Position numbers and translations under genes: made by a program | Shown: positions 36,210-45,205 of the stretch, in pieces | Position numbering within the stretch: position 1 is the first letter of the stretch | Layout of the letters: the number at the start of each line of letters is the position of its first letter | Notes under the pieces: generated by a model | The model's input: the letters and a program-made list of their open reading frames with translations, nothing else | Databases searched by the model: none | Told to the model about the DNA's origin: nothing | Source: Methanosarcina sp. UBA293 | Lineage (GTDB): Archaea > Halobacteriota > Methanosarcinia > Methanosarcinales > Methanosarcinaceae | Reading direction: 5' to 3' | Assembly: GCA_002499445.1 (NCBI GenBank) | Contig: DALS01000055.1 | Location: 29,922 to 93,921, forward strand | Length of the DNA: 64,000 nucleotides

Positions 36210-37109
36210 ATGGAATTGAAGAGAGAAAACGTGCTCATTGAAGCCCTGCCATATATACAGGAGTTCTATGACTCAATCATGGTTATCAAAGTGGGCGGGA
36301 ATGCAATGGTCAGCCCTCAAATCATGGAGGATATCATAAAAGATGTTGTGCTCCTGCATTATGTGGGAATTAAACCCGTTATTGTACATGGAGGCGGGCC
36401 CGAAATTACGGAAAAGATGGAGCGGATGGGTAAGAAGGCTGAGTTTTTCCAGGGCTTACGTATCACAGACGACGAGACTATGGAAATTGCCAGAATGGTG
36501 CTTGTCGGGAATATCAATACCAAAATTGTGTCCCTTATCGGGGTCTGTGGAGGAAAAGGTATTGGGCTCACAGGTTATGATGGAAGAATGATCCTTGGGC
36601 ATAAACAGGCTGCACAGAAGATAGCAGTCAATGGGATTGAGACTGAGGTTGACATTGGCTGGGTTGGAGAAAGCGAGGTCATTAATCCTGATATCCTTAA
36701 TATAGTGCTCGAAAATGGCTACATCCCGGTAATCTCGCCTATTGCTGTGGATGCGAAAGGCAATGCTCTGAATATTAACGCCGATACAGTAGCAGGCGAC
36801 ATTGCTGCAGCTCTGAATGCTAAAAAACTTATTCTGATGACTGATGTCTCAGGCCTGCTCAGAGCTATTAACGATCCCACAAGCCGCATATCCCGTGTAA
36901 CCCTGGAAGATATCGAGCCTCTTATCGCTGAAGGCGTTATACAGGGAGGTATGATTCCAAAACTCAAAGGTGCAGCAGTCGCAGTGAAAAATGGGGTCGA
37001 GAGCGCTCATATAATAAATGGAAGTGTTTCTCATTCCATGCTTCTTGAACTCTTTACTAATCAGGGAGTCGGAACCATGGTCTTTAGGTTAGAAGAACCA
37101 AATGAATAA
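36210..37109 (+). CDS. argB: Acetylglutamate kinase
   Basis: This enzyme phosphorylates N-acetylglutamate in arginine biosynthesis. It has 299 residues of the amino-acid-kinase fold: the phosphate loop VIKVGGNAM near residues 25-33, IVHGGGPEI near 58-66, and ADTVAGDIAAALNA with LILMTDVSGLL downstream. ATG 36210 has no Shine-Dalgarno, consistent with a leaderless message. No other arg genes are adjacent. It is convergent with raSEA. Confidence 0.95.
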   Translation: MELKRENVLIEALPYIQEFYDSIMVIKVGGNAMVSPQIMEDIIKDVVLLHYVGIKPVIVHGGGPEITEKMERMGKKAEFFQGLRITDDETMEIARMVLVGNINTKIVSLIGVCGGKGIGLTGYDGRMILGHKQAAQKIAVNGIETEVDIGWVGESEVINPDILNIVLENGYIPVISPIAVDAKGNALNINADTVAGDIAAALNAKKLILMTDVSGLLRAINDPTSRISRVTLEDIEPLIAEGVIQGGMIPKLKGAAVAVKNGVESAHIINGSVSHSMLLELFTNQGVGTMVFRLEEPNE

Positions 37110-37123
37110 AAATAAAAGTTTCG

Positions 37124-37157
37124 GGCGCCACTATTTATTTTTCGGGCGCCTGTTTTT
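37124..37157. terminator. Bidirectional argB / raSEA terminator
   Basis: The self-complementary hexamer GGCGCC occurs at 37124-37129 and 37145-37150, within repeated TTCGGGCGCC. The two copies pair with a T-rich loop between them, and TGTTTTT follows on the plus strand. It fills the 57-bp gap between two convergent stop codons. Confidence 0.65.
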
Positions 37158-37165
37158 ACTATTTC

Positions 37166-38212
37166 TCAATCTAAAATAGGTGTTCCGTAAGTGAAGTCAT
37201 CGAGTTCTAGAACCTTTCTCCAGAGTTCTTTGCATTCACAGTCTGTAGTACTGAGGTCTGCTGGGTTCTGGGTGAGTGAGAAAGTCCTGAGAGAGTCTGC
37301 GACATCTGAGCTGCAGATTTTACAGTTGTGAGGGCCGCGTTTTGAGCCTGCTCCTACTGGGTCTGACATGAGAGGGAGATCAGGATGGTCGGTTTTTGCT
37401 CTTTGTAAGACCTCTATAATACTCCACAACCATGGAGGACGGTACTGGCCTTTTTCCCAGAGAGCCTCGACAAGGGTGCCTTTCTGGACATTACAAAGGT
37501 TGATGGAGATTGTATCAGCATAAGGGGCGGCATCATCTATGGAACGAACGATATCTTCCAGGGCCTGACGTTCAGAAAGGAAGAGAGGCTTTAGCATCAG
37601 ATACGCTTTTACGGTTACACCATTCTTTCTTGCTACTTCTGCGGCGCGGACAAAGTCCCCGAAAGTAAAACCTTTATTAATAGAATCCCTGCGAATCCTG
37701 TCTGAACTTGTCTCCAGCCCGAAAGCCAGCTCAAAGGGCTTATTTTTCAGGATTTTACGGCACTCCTGCACATTCTCTTCGGTTACGAAGTTAGGGCGGG
37801 TTTCCACAAGTACCTTGACAACCCTAGGGTCATCTGCAAGAATTTTGAGGATTTCATCTCTTGCTTCCCGAGGCACTTCCTGTTCATCAAGGAAACTGCC
37901 TGAGGTGAAAATCTTGACCATCAATTCTGGGATTTTTTCAGCTTTCCTCATTGCTTTTGCAAGCTGGGATTTATAATCTTCCAAAGTTGGGGGTTCACTT
38001 GCGCAGTCATAGACATAACCGCACATAGTACATCCGCCTGCTTTTCCCCATCTGCAGCCTGCGCTCTTGAAGATTATGGTTAGAGTTTTTACCTGAACTC
38101 CGTCTACAAGGTCGACTCCTGTCCAGCTTGCTGCAGGTTCGTCTGTGGGAGATGGTCTAACTTTAATCCGTTGTCGGATTTCCATTACTGCTTTATTCAG
38201 GGTCATTGGCAT
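37166..38212 (-). CDS. raSEA: Archaeosine biosynthesis radical SAM protein RaSEA
   Basis: This radical SAM lyase, together with ArcS, converts preQ0-lysine-modified tRNA (position 15) to archaeosine. It has 348 residues with an Elp3-like radical SAM cluster motif, C53-x7-C61-x2-C64 in GCRWGKAGGCTMCGY. The C-terminus adds CKICSSD and CECKELW cysteine pairs that could bind metal. ATG 38212 lies 12 bp after the guaAb stop on the same strand, so the two are probably co-transcribed. ArcS is not in the window. Confidence 0.9.
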   Translation of the reverse strand: MPMTLNKAVMEIRQRIKVRPSPTDEPAASWTGVDLVDGVQVKTLTIIFKSAGCRWGKAGGCTMCGYVYDCASEPPTLEDYKSQLAKAMRKAEKIPELMVKIFTSGSFLDEQEVPREARDEILKILADDPRVVKVLVETRPNFVTEENVQECRKILKNKPFELAFGLETSSDRIRRDSINKGFTFGDFVRAAEVARKNGVTVKAYLMLKPLFLSERQALEDIVRSIDDAAPYADTISINLCNVQKGTLVEALWEKGQYRPPWLWSIIEVLQRAKTDHPDLPLMSDPVGAGSKRGPHNCKICSSDVADSLRTFSLTQNPADLSTTDCECKELWRKVLELDDFTYGTPILD

Positions 38213-38224
38213 AAAAACTCGCTT

Positions 38225-39142
38225 TTATTCAAATTCGACTGTTGCAGGTGGTTTGGGGGTTATATCATAGACCACCCTGGAGACTTCCGGAATTTCGGAG
38301 GTGATTCTGGCTTCCAATTTTTTGAGTACGTCCCAGGGGAGTTCGAGCGCTTCTGCAGTCATCCCGTCTCTGGATCCTATAGCCCTTACAGCTACAATCC
38401 AGCCATAAGCCCGAACATCTCCCTTCACGCCTGTGCCCTTACCAAGGATAGCAGCAAAAGTCTGCCAGGGACAGAACCTGTCAAGGAGTTCTTCTTCTAC
38501 TATGAAGTTGGCTTCTCGTACAACTTCAAGTTTCTCTTCTGTAATTTCCCCAAGAATCCGCACAGCCAGGCCAGGCCCAGGGAAAGGCATCCTTTCGCAG
38601 ATCTCGTCAGGCAGCTGGAGCGCCCAGGCAACTTCCCTGACTTCGTCTTTATAAAGGTCCTCAATAGGCTCAATAATCTTCTTGAAGTCCATTACGCTAG
38701 GCAGTCCTCCAACATTGTGATGGGATTTGATTCCGCCTTCGGACTCAATTCTGTCAGGATAAATCGTACCCTGAATTAGATAGTCAGCTGCAAGTTTCCT
38801 TGCTTCTTCCTCAAACACGCGGATAAAAGTCTCGCCTATAGCTTTTCTTTTTTCTTCAGGGTCAGTTATACCTTTCAGAGCGGCAAGGAACTTATCCTCT
38901 GCATATACGATGTCAAGATCCATATGGGAAAAAATATGCTTTATCCTCTCGGTTTCTCCTTTTCTCATAAGCCCTGTATCAATATATATCGGCTTCAGTC
39001 TGTCCCCAATCGCCCTGTAAGCCAGTTCTGCGCAAACAGAACTGTCCACTCCACCCGAAAGCGCAATAATTGCTCTTCCGTCCTTTATTTCGTTGTTGAT
39101 TTTCTCAACTGCTTTTGGAATGAATTTCTCGGGTTTTACCAT
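38225..39142 (-). CDS. guaAb: GMP synthase ATP-pyrophosphatase subunit
   Basis: Archaeal GMP synthase is split; this 305-residue subunit adenylylates XMP and uses ammonia from the separate glutaminase subunit (guaAa, not here). The PP-loop SGGVDSS is at residues 29-35, with GLPSVMDFKKIIEPIEDLYKDEV-type sequence in the middle and the dimerisation-domain ending VVYDITPKPPATVEFE. It starts at ATG 39142 behind AAGGAG. It heads the pair guaAb-raSEA. Confidence 0.95.
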   Translation of the reverse strand: MVKPEKFIPKAVEKINNEIKDGRAIIALSGGVDSSVCAELAYRAIGDRLKPIYIDTGLMRKGETERIKHIFSHMDLDIVYAEDKFLAALKGITDPEEKRKAIGETFIRVFEEEARKLAADYLIQGTIYPDRIESEGGIKSHHNVGGLPSVMDFKKIIEPIEDLYKDEVREVAWALQLPDEICERMPFPGPGLAVRILGEITEEKLEVVREANFIVEEELLDRFCPWQTFAAILGKGTGVKGDVRAYGWIVAVRAIGSRDGMTAEALELPWDVLKKLEARITSEIPEVSRVVYDITPKPPATVEFE

Positions 39143-39999
39143 TGAAATACTCCTTAAATAATGCTAATTAATTCCTTTAAAGAGATAACCTTGATTAGTG
39201 AATTGTGAAAATTCTCTGAATTTGATTATATTTTATTGTGATATTTGTGATATATGAGTCTGTGCATGGGGTTTTGATATTTAAAGGTATCATAAAATAA
39301 GACCTTAAGTTGATATTTTACTGCTCAATAATTTACTATCTGGTAAGATCACTTAGACAAGAGTCAAATAGGAACCGAAAATCTGTCTCCTGAAGACTTT
39401 AGGAAGACAAAATCTGATAACGAAAAGCAAGTAAAATTCCACACAAACGGAAATTTAACAACAGAGTATAATGAAGAGGAAGACAAGAAGTGCCTGGGTG
39501 TAGCCACACTCCTTATCTTCCTATCTTAACCTTAAACCAATCATTTATAATGTTGACGCTGAGTATCAATAAACTTCTAAAATTTCCATTTATTAGGCTT
39601 CTATTTGCCAAATTTTCTACTATCAATCCTTTTCTGATTCCTTTCCTAATCTGTCGATTACTTTCTCCTTTTTTATTCAGCTTTATCTTTAATAGTTTTC
39701 AATGCGGGGGTATTTTCCAGCTGATTATCCTGAATACTTTCACCCAGCACACCTGTAATTTAAATATGATGAGCTTGAAACTTTACAGCGTCAGAATTCT
39801 GGATTAGGCGCACTTCATGCCTGTATCTGATTCGTCACATTATAGAGGAATCTTTATAAAAATGGAAGCCGCTTATTATATAAATCAAAATCTTAAAAAT
39901 ATGGCTGTGCGTGAGAGTATAACTATATCTTAATTTCCCTGCACCTTCCAGGGATTTATATTCTGGTGCGATATTTTTACAGGTCAGGAGGATTCGAAA
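39143..39999. other. Divergent spacer guaAb / recQ
   Basis: About 860 bp, AT-rich, with no credible gene; the plus-strand frame 39490-39807 looks like translated spacer. A short frame ATG 39901-TAA 39933 lies just upstream of recQ in the same frame. AGGAGG at 39986-39991 is the recQ ribosome binding site. Confidence 0.45.
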
Positions 40000-42702
40000 A
40001 CGAGTACTGAATATGATTTTTTAAGGTCAAGTAAACACGAGCCTGAGCCCAAGCCTTCCCTATCTGCCAGAATATATTCAGCCTTGCACCAGTATTTCGG
40101 ATATACTTCTTTTCGTCCTTTGCAGGAGGAAATTATCAAGGATGTTCTGGAAAGAAAAGATGTTTTCGTGCTCATGCCCACAGGCGGGGGTAAGTCAATG
40201 TGCTACCAGCTGCCTGCCCTTCTTATGGATGGGGTTACGATTGTTGTTTCTCCTCTAATTTCCCTTATGAAAGACCAGGTTGACGGGCTTGAAGCAAATG
40301 GAATTGCTGCAGCCTGCATGAACAGTACTCAGAGCGCCAGGGAAATCCGGGATGTGAAAACAGCTTTTCTCGAAAACAGGTTGAAAGTTCTTTATGTTGC
40401 TCCAGAAAGGCTCATGATGCCACGAACCTTTGCTTTTTTAAAGAAGGGAAAGGTTAGCCTTTTTGCAGTTGACGAAGCGCATTGTATTTCTGAGTGGGGG
40501 CATGATTTCCGGCCTGAGTACAGGAAATTGAAACTTTTGAGAGATCCAAAAACCGGATTTCCTGATGTCCCAATTATTGCGCTTACTGCAACAGCCACAG
40601 AAAGGGTTCGAGAAGATATTGTATCACAACTCAAGCTTAATATAGCTCCGGAAAAAGGTCCTTATATTGCCAGCTTTAACCGGAAGAACCTTTACTATGA
40701 GGTCAGGCCAAAAAAGGAGACCTTTTCCGAGATTACTGACTACCTGCGCAGGCACAGAGGTGAGGCAGGAATCATCTATTGCCAGAGCAGAAATAGTGTC
40801 GAAAGCCTTACAAAAAAACTTAACCTTGCAGGCTTCAGAGCTCTTCCCTATCATGCAGGGCTTTCGGATACTGAGAGAAACCGAAACCAGGAGCTATTCA
40901 TAAAAGATGATGTAGACATCATAGTCGCTACAATCGCTTTTGGGATGGGTATTGATAAGTCCAATGTACGTTTTGTAATTCACTATGACCTTCCCAGAAA
41001 TCTTGAGAGTTACTATCAGGAAACAGGCAGAGGGGGAAGAGACGGCAGCCCGTGTGAATGCATTCTTTTTTTCAGTAGAGGGGACCGCTTCAAGATCGAG
41101 TACTTTATTTCACAAAAGACAAAAGAACGGGAAAAAGATGTCTCTCTTGTGCAATTAAGGCAGATGGTAGCTTATTGTGAGGGGAATAAATGCAGGCGCC
41201 AGACCTTGATGGAATATTTTGGTGAAGAACTTTCCGAACCCTGCGGAAACTGTGACTGCTGCCTTGATCCGAAAGATACCTTTGATGGAACTGAAGCTGT
41301 GAAGAAATTCATAACCTGTGTCCAGGAGCTGAACCAGCGCTTTGGTATTAACTATAACATTGATGTCCTCACAGGCTCAAAAAATAAAAAAATCCGGCAA
41401 AACCGCCACGAGAGGTTAAAATGTCACGGTGTTGGCAGGGAATTTACAAAAGAACAATGGAAATCATTAGCTTCCGAAATGGTAAATACCGGTCTTCTGG
41501 ACGTGAGCGGAGCACAGTATCCGATATTAAAGCTGAATGCCATGAGCAGGAAAATCCTTACAGGAACAGAACGGATAGAGCTTGTCTGTCCTGAAGGCTT
41601 CTCGCCTGAAGCCGTGGAAGACCTAGGGATTTCTATATCTGGCAGCATAAAAAACAAAAAAGCCGATGATTTGCATTTTTCTGCTGAAGAGTCTTTTTCA
41701 GATAAATTCTCGGCTGAAACTGATATTTTGAAAGCCTCTGAGGCGAAAAAAGTCGCAAAATCCGGAAAAGAGCCTGATCTCATTCTTTTTGAGCGGTTAA
41801 AAGCTCTAAGAAAGAAAATTGCTCTAAAGAGGAATCTTCCTCCTTACATTATTTTCTCTGATACCTCTCTTAAGGAAATGGCTGCAAGATTCCCGCGCAC
41901 CTCTGAGGAGTTCCATTCCATTACAGGAATTGGAGAGCATAAACTGAGAAAATACGGGGCTATTTTTCTTGAGGAAATCGAGAACTATTGCATAGATTAC
42001 GGTTTAGTACCTTATGCTTTAGTAACTGGCGAAAAATCTGAAAAGTCAGAAGTTACCTATAAAGATACTGAAAAAGAAAGAGTAGTCTCAAGAGAAATTA
42101 CTCAAAATAATGAAGATTCTGAAGCTGAAATTGAGATGTCCGGAACTGAAATGTCCAGAACTAAAATATCCGGAACTGAATCTAACAACATAAACAGCTT
42201 AGAAGCTGGCAACTTGTCGAAAAAAAGGGCAAGATATCTGAACATGAGCATTCAGGATTGGTCAGAGAGAAATTCTTTGGCAGCCGGTTCTGAAGAAATG
42301 GATTCGGAAGGGATTTCTCCTGAATCAAGAGCTTTAGATGACATCAAAGCAGATCCTTTTGAATCCGATTCTTTTGAAATGGATTCTCTGCAAAGAACTT
42401 ATTCTCTTTTTAGCAGGGGCATTGGGATCGATGAAATTGCTGAAATCCATGGTGTGAGTACCAGAACAGTTTTTGGTCAACTTGAACAGCTAGCTCTTTC
42501 TGGAAATGTAAAAAGTGTTGGAGGACTTTTGCCTCCCGAAAGACAAAAGCAGATAAAAGCTGCTCTGGAAACTCTTGAAATCGAACTGGACTCCCTGATT
42601 CGGGCAAAATTAGGTGAGAACTGCCAGGAAGAAGAAATAAAGTTTATCAGGGCTCTTCTTCTATCCAGAATCTGTTTTTCCCGGACTGAAGGCAGCGAGT
42701 AA
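40000..42702 (+). CDS. recQ: RecQ-family DNA helicase with C-terminal HTH; near-cognate ACG start
   Basis: This is a 3'-5' DNA helicase of about 900 residues. The order is Q-motif FGYTSFRPLQ, Walker A GGGKS (near 40190), DEAH followed by CISEWGHDFRPEY (40471 on), motif VI QETGRGGRDG, RecQ zinc module with four Cys (41180-41260), winged helix, HRDC domain (about 41770-41990), an acidic, serine-rich linker with in-frame 15-bp repeats, and a C-terminal HTH domain of about 95 residues. The first ATG/GTG/TTG in frame is TTG 40084, which has no ribosome binding site and clips the N-terminus. AGGAGG at 39986-39991 lies eight bases before ACG 40000, where homology-like sequence (STEYDFLRSS) begins. 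I therefore propose ACG 40000, probably a mutated ATG. Confidence 0.9.
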   Translation, partial: TSTEYDFLRSSKHEPEPKPSLSARIYSALHQYFGYTSFRPLQEEIIKDVLERKDVFVLMPTGGGKSMCYQLPALLMDGVTIVVSPLISLMKDQVDGLEANGIAAACMNSTQSAREIRDVKTAFLENRLKVLYVAPERLMMPRTFAFLKKGKVSLFAVDEAHCISEWGHDFRPEYRKLKLLRDPKTGFPDVPIIALTATATERVREDIVSQLKLNIAPEKGPYIASFNRKNLYYEVRPKKETFSEITDYLRRHRGEAGIIYCQSRNSVESLTKKLNLAGFRALPYHAGLSDTERNRNQELFIKDDVDIIVATIAFGMGIDKSNVRFVIHYDLPRNLESYYQETGRGGRDGSPCECILFFSRGDRFKIEYFISQKTKEREKDVSLVQLRQMVAYCEGNKCRRQTLMEYFGEELSEPCGNCDCCLDPKDTFDGTEAVKKFITCVQELNQRFGINYNIDVLTGSKNKKIRQNRHERLKCHGVGREFTKEQWKSLASEMVNTGLLDVSGAQYPILKLNAMSRKILTGTERIELVCPEGFSPEAVEDLGISISGSIKNKKADDLHFSAEESFSDKFSAETDILKASEAKKVAKSGKEPDLILFERLKALRKKIALKRNLPPYIIFSDTSLKEMAARFPRTSEEFHSITGIGEHKLRKYGAIFLEEIENYCIDYGLVPYALVTGEKSEKSEVTYKDTEKERVVSREITQNNEDSEAEIEMSGTEMSRTKISGTESNNINSLEAGNLSKKRARYLNMSIQDWSERNSLAAGSEEMDSEGISPESRALDDIKADPFESDSFEMDSLQRTYSLFSRGIGIDEIAEIHGVSTRTVFGQLEQLALSGNVKSVGGLLPPERQKQIKAALETLEIELDSLIRAKLGENCQEEEIKFIRALLLSRICFSRTEGSE
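42136..42180 (+). repeat. In-frame 15-bp minisatellite inside recQ linker
   Basis: Three 15-bp units (42136-42150, 42151-42165, 42166-42180) of the pattern ATGTCCGGAACTGAA encode repeats of M/I-S-G/R-T-E/K. They sit in the disordered linker between the HRDC and HTH domains and could vary in number without breaking the frame. Confidence 0.75.
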
Positions 42703-42838
42703 AATCTTTTCTGCGAATTTCGAGGGATTTCTTAAATTTTACGGTTTCCTAATTTTTATTTCTATTGTTTCCTGGCTTTTAATTCTCGCTTCACTTCTTA
42801 TTCGAGTTTTTAGTCTCAGTTTCCAGAAATGGGCTTAT

Positions 42839-44119
42839 TCAATGTTTTTCCCACTTCTTGAGCTCCAGAATTTCAGACAGGGTCCCGCCTCTCTTGATTT
42901 CATCGAAGAGTCTTTTTTCGGTTTTGTAAACTTCTTTTGCTCTTCTTGCCAGTTCATAGGCTCTTTCCGCGGGAATTACTACAACCCCGCTTTCATCACC
43001 AACTATGTAATCGCCTGGCTTGACAGTCTGGCCGCCACAGGTTATTTCAGCATTAATTTCGCCAAAACCTTTAGGATCTCCGGCGTTAGGTACCGCATTA
43101 CTGGTATAAATTGGAAGCCCCAGATTTTCGATTTCGTCAATATCTCTTGCAGCACCTTCGATTACCACGCCTGCAATTCCCTTGTTTAAGGAACTCTGGG
43201 TTGCAAGCCCTCCCCAGCAGGCAATATCTTTATTCTCGTTGTAAATTACGATTACGTCTCCTTCTTTTGCAATATCAATTGCTTCCACGGGCTTTGCCCA
43301 GTCTCCGGAAAAAGTCTGCACAGTAACTGCGGTTCCTACCATTTTTCCTCTTACCAGAGGGCGAATGCCTTTCATTGCGCCTTTTCTGTGCATGGCATCA
43401 GAGATGTTTGAGGTGGATACTTCCTTTAGAATTGCCCTGATTTCCTGGTCTATAGTGTCGACATCGTGAATTTCTACGGCGTCCGGAGAATCTACACTCT
43501 GCCGGATTTTTCTTGCAGCTTCGGTTACGTTGTCAGAGCGGGTGATGTTTCCTCCAACAATCACAATTTTGGCTCCAGCCTTGACTGCCTGGACTGCACT
43601 ATTTGCATCAAGCCCTCCAGCCACCGCAAGCTGTACTTTAACTCTTTGCGAGATTTCCTTGAGAATGGATATGGGGTCTTTTCCTATCATCTGCTGGTCT
43701 ATGCCTATGTGTACATTCACATAGTCCACTCCAAGAGCCTCAAGTTCGACTGCTCTCTTTGCGGGGTCAGGAGCGGAAATAAGGTCTGCCATCAATCTGA
43801 CTCCATATTTGTGGGCTGAACGGAGCGCGTCAAGTAACGTAGAATCATCGGCACTGCCTAGCACAATTACAACGTCGGCTCCAGCTTTTGCTGCCATCTC
43901 GACTTCCATGGCTCCCGTATCCACAGTTTTCATATCTGCCAGAATCGTCCGGTCTGGAAAAGCTTTTCTCATGGTGCGGATTGCGTCCATTCCTTCACTT
44001 TTAATCAGGGGAGTTCCTATTTCGATCCAGTCCGCACCTCCTGCTATAGCTTCTTTTGCAATTTCAACCGAGCGGTCTAATTCCAGAAGATCAAGCGCAA
44101 CCTGAATTATGGGAACTAT
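42839..44119 (-). CDS. hps: Hexulose-6-phosphate synthase fused to RraA-like domain; apparent ATA start
   Basis: This bifunctional protein of about 426 residues has an N-terminal 3-hexulose-6-phosphate synthase TIM barrel (VALDLLELDR, DMKTVDTGA, VAGGLD, VGGNI) and a C-terminal RraA/demethylmenaquinone-methyltransferase-like domain (from about residue 235; GGLATQSSLNKGIAGVVIEG). In archaea HPS links formaldehyde with ribulose-5-phosphate and is used to make pentoses from hexoses; the role of the RraA part is unsettled. The first ATG in frame (43990) would remove strands beta1 and beta2 of the barrel. The frame is open and barrel-like back to 44119, where GAGGTGA at 44130-44124 precedes an ATA codon; an upstream TGA closes the frame at 44131-44129. 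I therefore propose the ATA at 44119-44117. Confidence 0.85.
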   Translation of the reverse strand: MVPIIQVALDLLELDRSVEIAKEAIAGGADWIEIGTPLIKSEGMDAIRTMRKAFPDRTILADMKTVDTGAMEVEMAAKAGADVVIVLGSADDSTLLDALRSAHKYGVRLMADLISAPDPAKRAVELEALGVDYVNVHIGIDQQMIGKDPISILKEISQRVKVQLAVAGGLDANSAVQAVKAGAKIVIVGGNITRSDNVTEAARKIRQSVDSPDAVEIHDVDTIDQEIRAILKEVSTSNISDAMHRKGAMKGIRPLVRGKMVGTAVTVQTFSGDWAKPVEAIDIAKEGDVIVIYNENKDIACWGGLATQSSLNKGIAGVVIEGAARDIDEIENLGLPIYTSNAVPNAGDPKGFGEINAEITCGGQTVKPGDYIVGDESGVVVIPAERAYELARRAKEVYKTEKRLFDEIKRGGTLSEILELKKWEKH

Positions 44120-44130
44120 AGTATCACCTC

Positions 44131-44631
44131 AAGCGAGAAATCGAGAAAGCTGAGACTTATATGCATTTTATCAGTTGTCCTGTATATTTTTCTGGTTTTT
44201 AATCCGGGTTTACCTATCTAATTTCCGGTTTTTTATCTTTAATTCTTTTAAATTGGTCGTGCACAATTAGTTAGTTGATGTATTTCCAAAACACTTTTAG
44301 TGGTGCATCATACCTTTTTTGCAATCCAGTAAGGTTAATAGCATGCTTGATGCACGAAACATAAGGCATTTCTAGCACTGGAAAATTAATCATGAAAACA
44401 TCAACTGCTTAATGATGGACGACCTTTAAATTCGTTTTTTCTTAATTCAATTTTAATTTGATTTCCATTATCACAGTTTTATATTTGAGTTTTTCATTCC
44501 CTATATTTCTTTTTATTTGAGACTTTTTGTTTTAATGCTGTTATTTTATATCTGATGTAAATAGATAAGAATGAGCGTTATTAATCATTATATAAACTTG
44601 ATGAAGGTACAATGTTTCCTGAGGGAAGACA
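44131..44631. other. Divergent spacer hps / DUF5788-like gene
   Basis: 500 bp, AT-rich. GTGCATCA (44303-44310) and its inverse TGATGCAC (44348-44355) could pair. A TATA-like ATTATATAAAC lies about 44586-44596, well placed for the gene at 44632. No gene seen. Confidence 0.45.
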
Positions 44632-45108
44632 GTGGAAAAAGACGATAGAATGAATGAGAAAAAAACCTCAGATAAATATATAACCGCTGAGGAACGCAAG
44701 CAACTGCTTTCGACTCTACATTCTCGCCTTTTCTGGGTCGGTCAGAATATTCCAGATTATGTGGAATTTGAAGGGAAAACTTATCCTCTGCGCAATTATG
44801 TGTGGAAATTGACTCAAAAAAACGAACTCAGTTCAGCTGAGAAATCAAGGATAGATAAATGCATCGAAATCATCTCAGCAAAGGAAAGAAAGAATGAAAA
44901 AAAACTGGAAGAAAAGTCCCTTACTTCTGAAGAAGCAAGAAAACTTTATCGTGAGACTGCAGGCTTACTACGTGCAATAACCGATCTAAAGGAAATCGAG
45001 AGCGGGGCCTTTAAAGAAAATGTGAAACACTTTCAGGAAAAGTTTGCTAATCAGAGGATTAAAGACGCAAAGCGCTGGCTTGAATTTATTAAAAATGCAT
45101 CCAAGTGA
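44632..45108 (+). CDS. DUF5788-like helical protein, copy 1
   Basis: This 158-residue charged, all-helical cytosolic protein is paralogous to the one at 46789-47268. They share the layout YEERNKLLWSLRS / AEERKQLLSTLHS, W-x-G-x-x-I-P, an E-F/I-E/D-G-K-x-Y-x-L-R motif, an ALY/KLY-ExA/T-GLLRA helix and a final K/R-RW-x-E-x-I-K motif. The start is GTG 44632 after GAGGGAAGACA, or ATG 44650. It looks like the Methanosarcina DUF5788 family; function unknown. The two paralogues bracket pyrBI, suggesting duplication before or around that operon. Confidence 0.7.
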   Translation: MEKDDRMNEKKTSDKYITAEERKQLLSTLHSRLFWVGQNIPDYVEFEGKTYPLRNYVWKLTQKNELSSAEKSRIDKCIEIISAKERKNEKKLEEKSLTSEEARKLYRETAGLLRAITDLKEIESGAFKENVKHFQEKFANQRIKDAKRWLEFIKNASK

Positions 45109-45205
45109 AATGTCAAAATGAGATGCGGGGATGGAATTTAACCACTTAATTACTTGGAATTCAGGAGCAAAAGTTATATCTCTTTGAACCTTTTATGAAA
45201 ACAAG

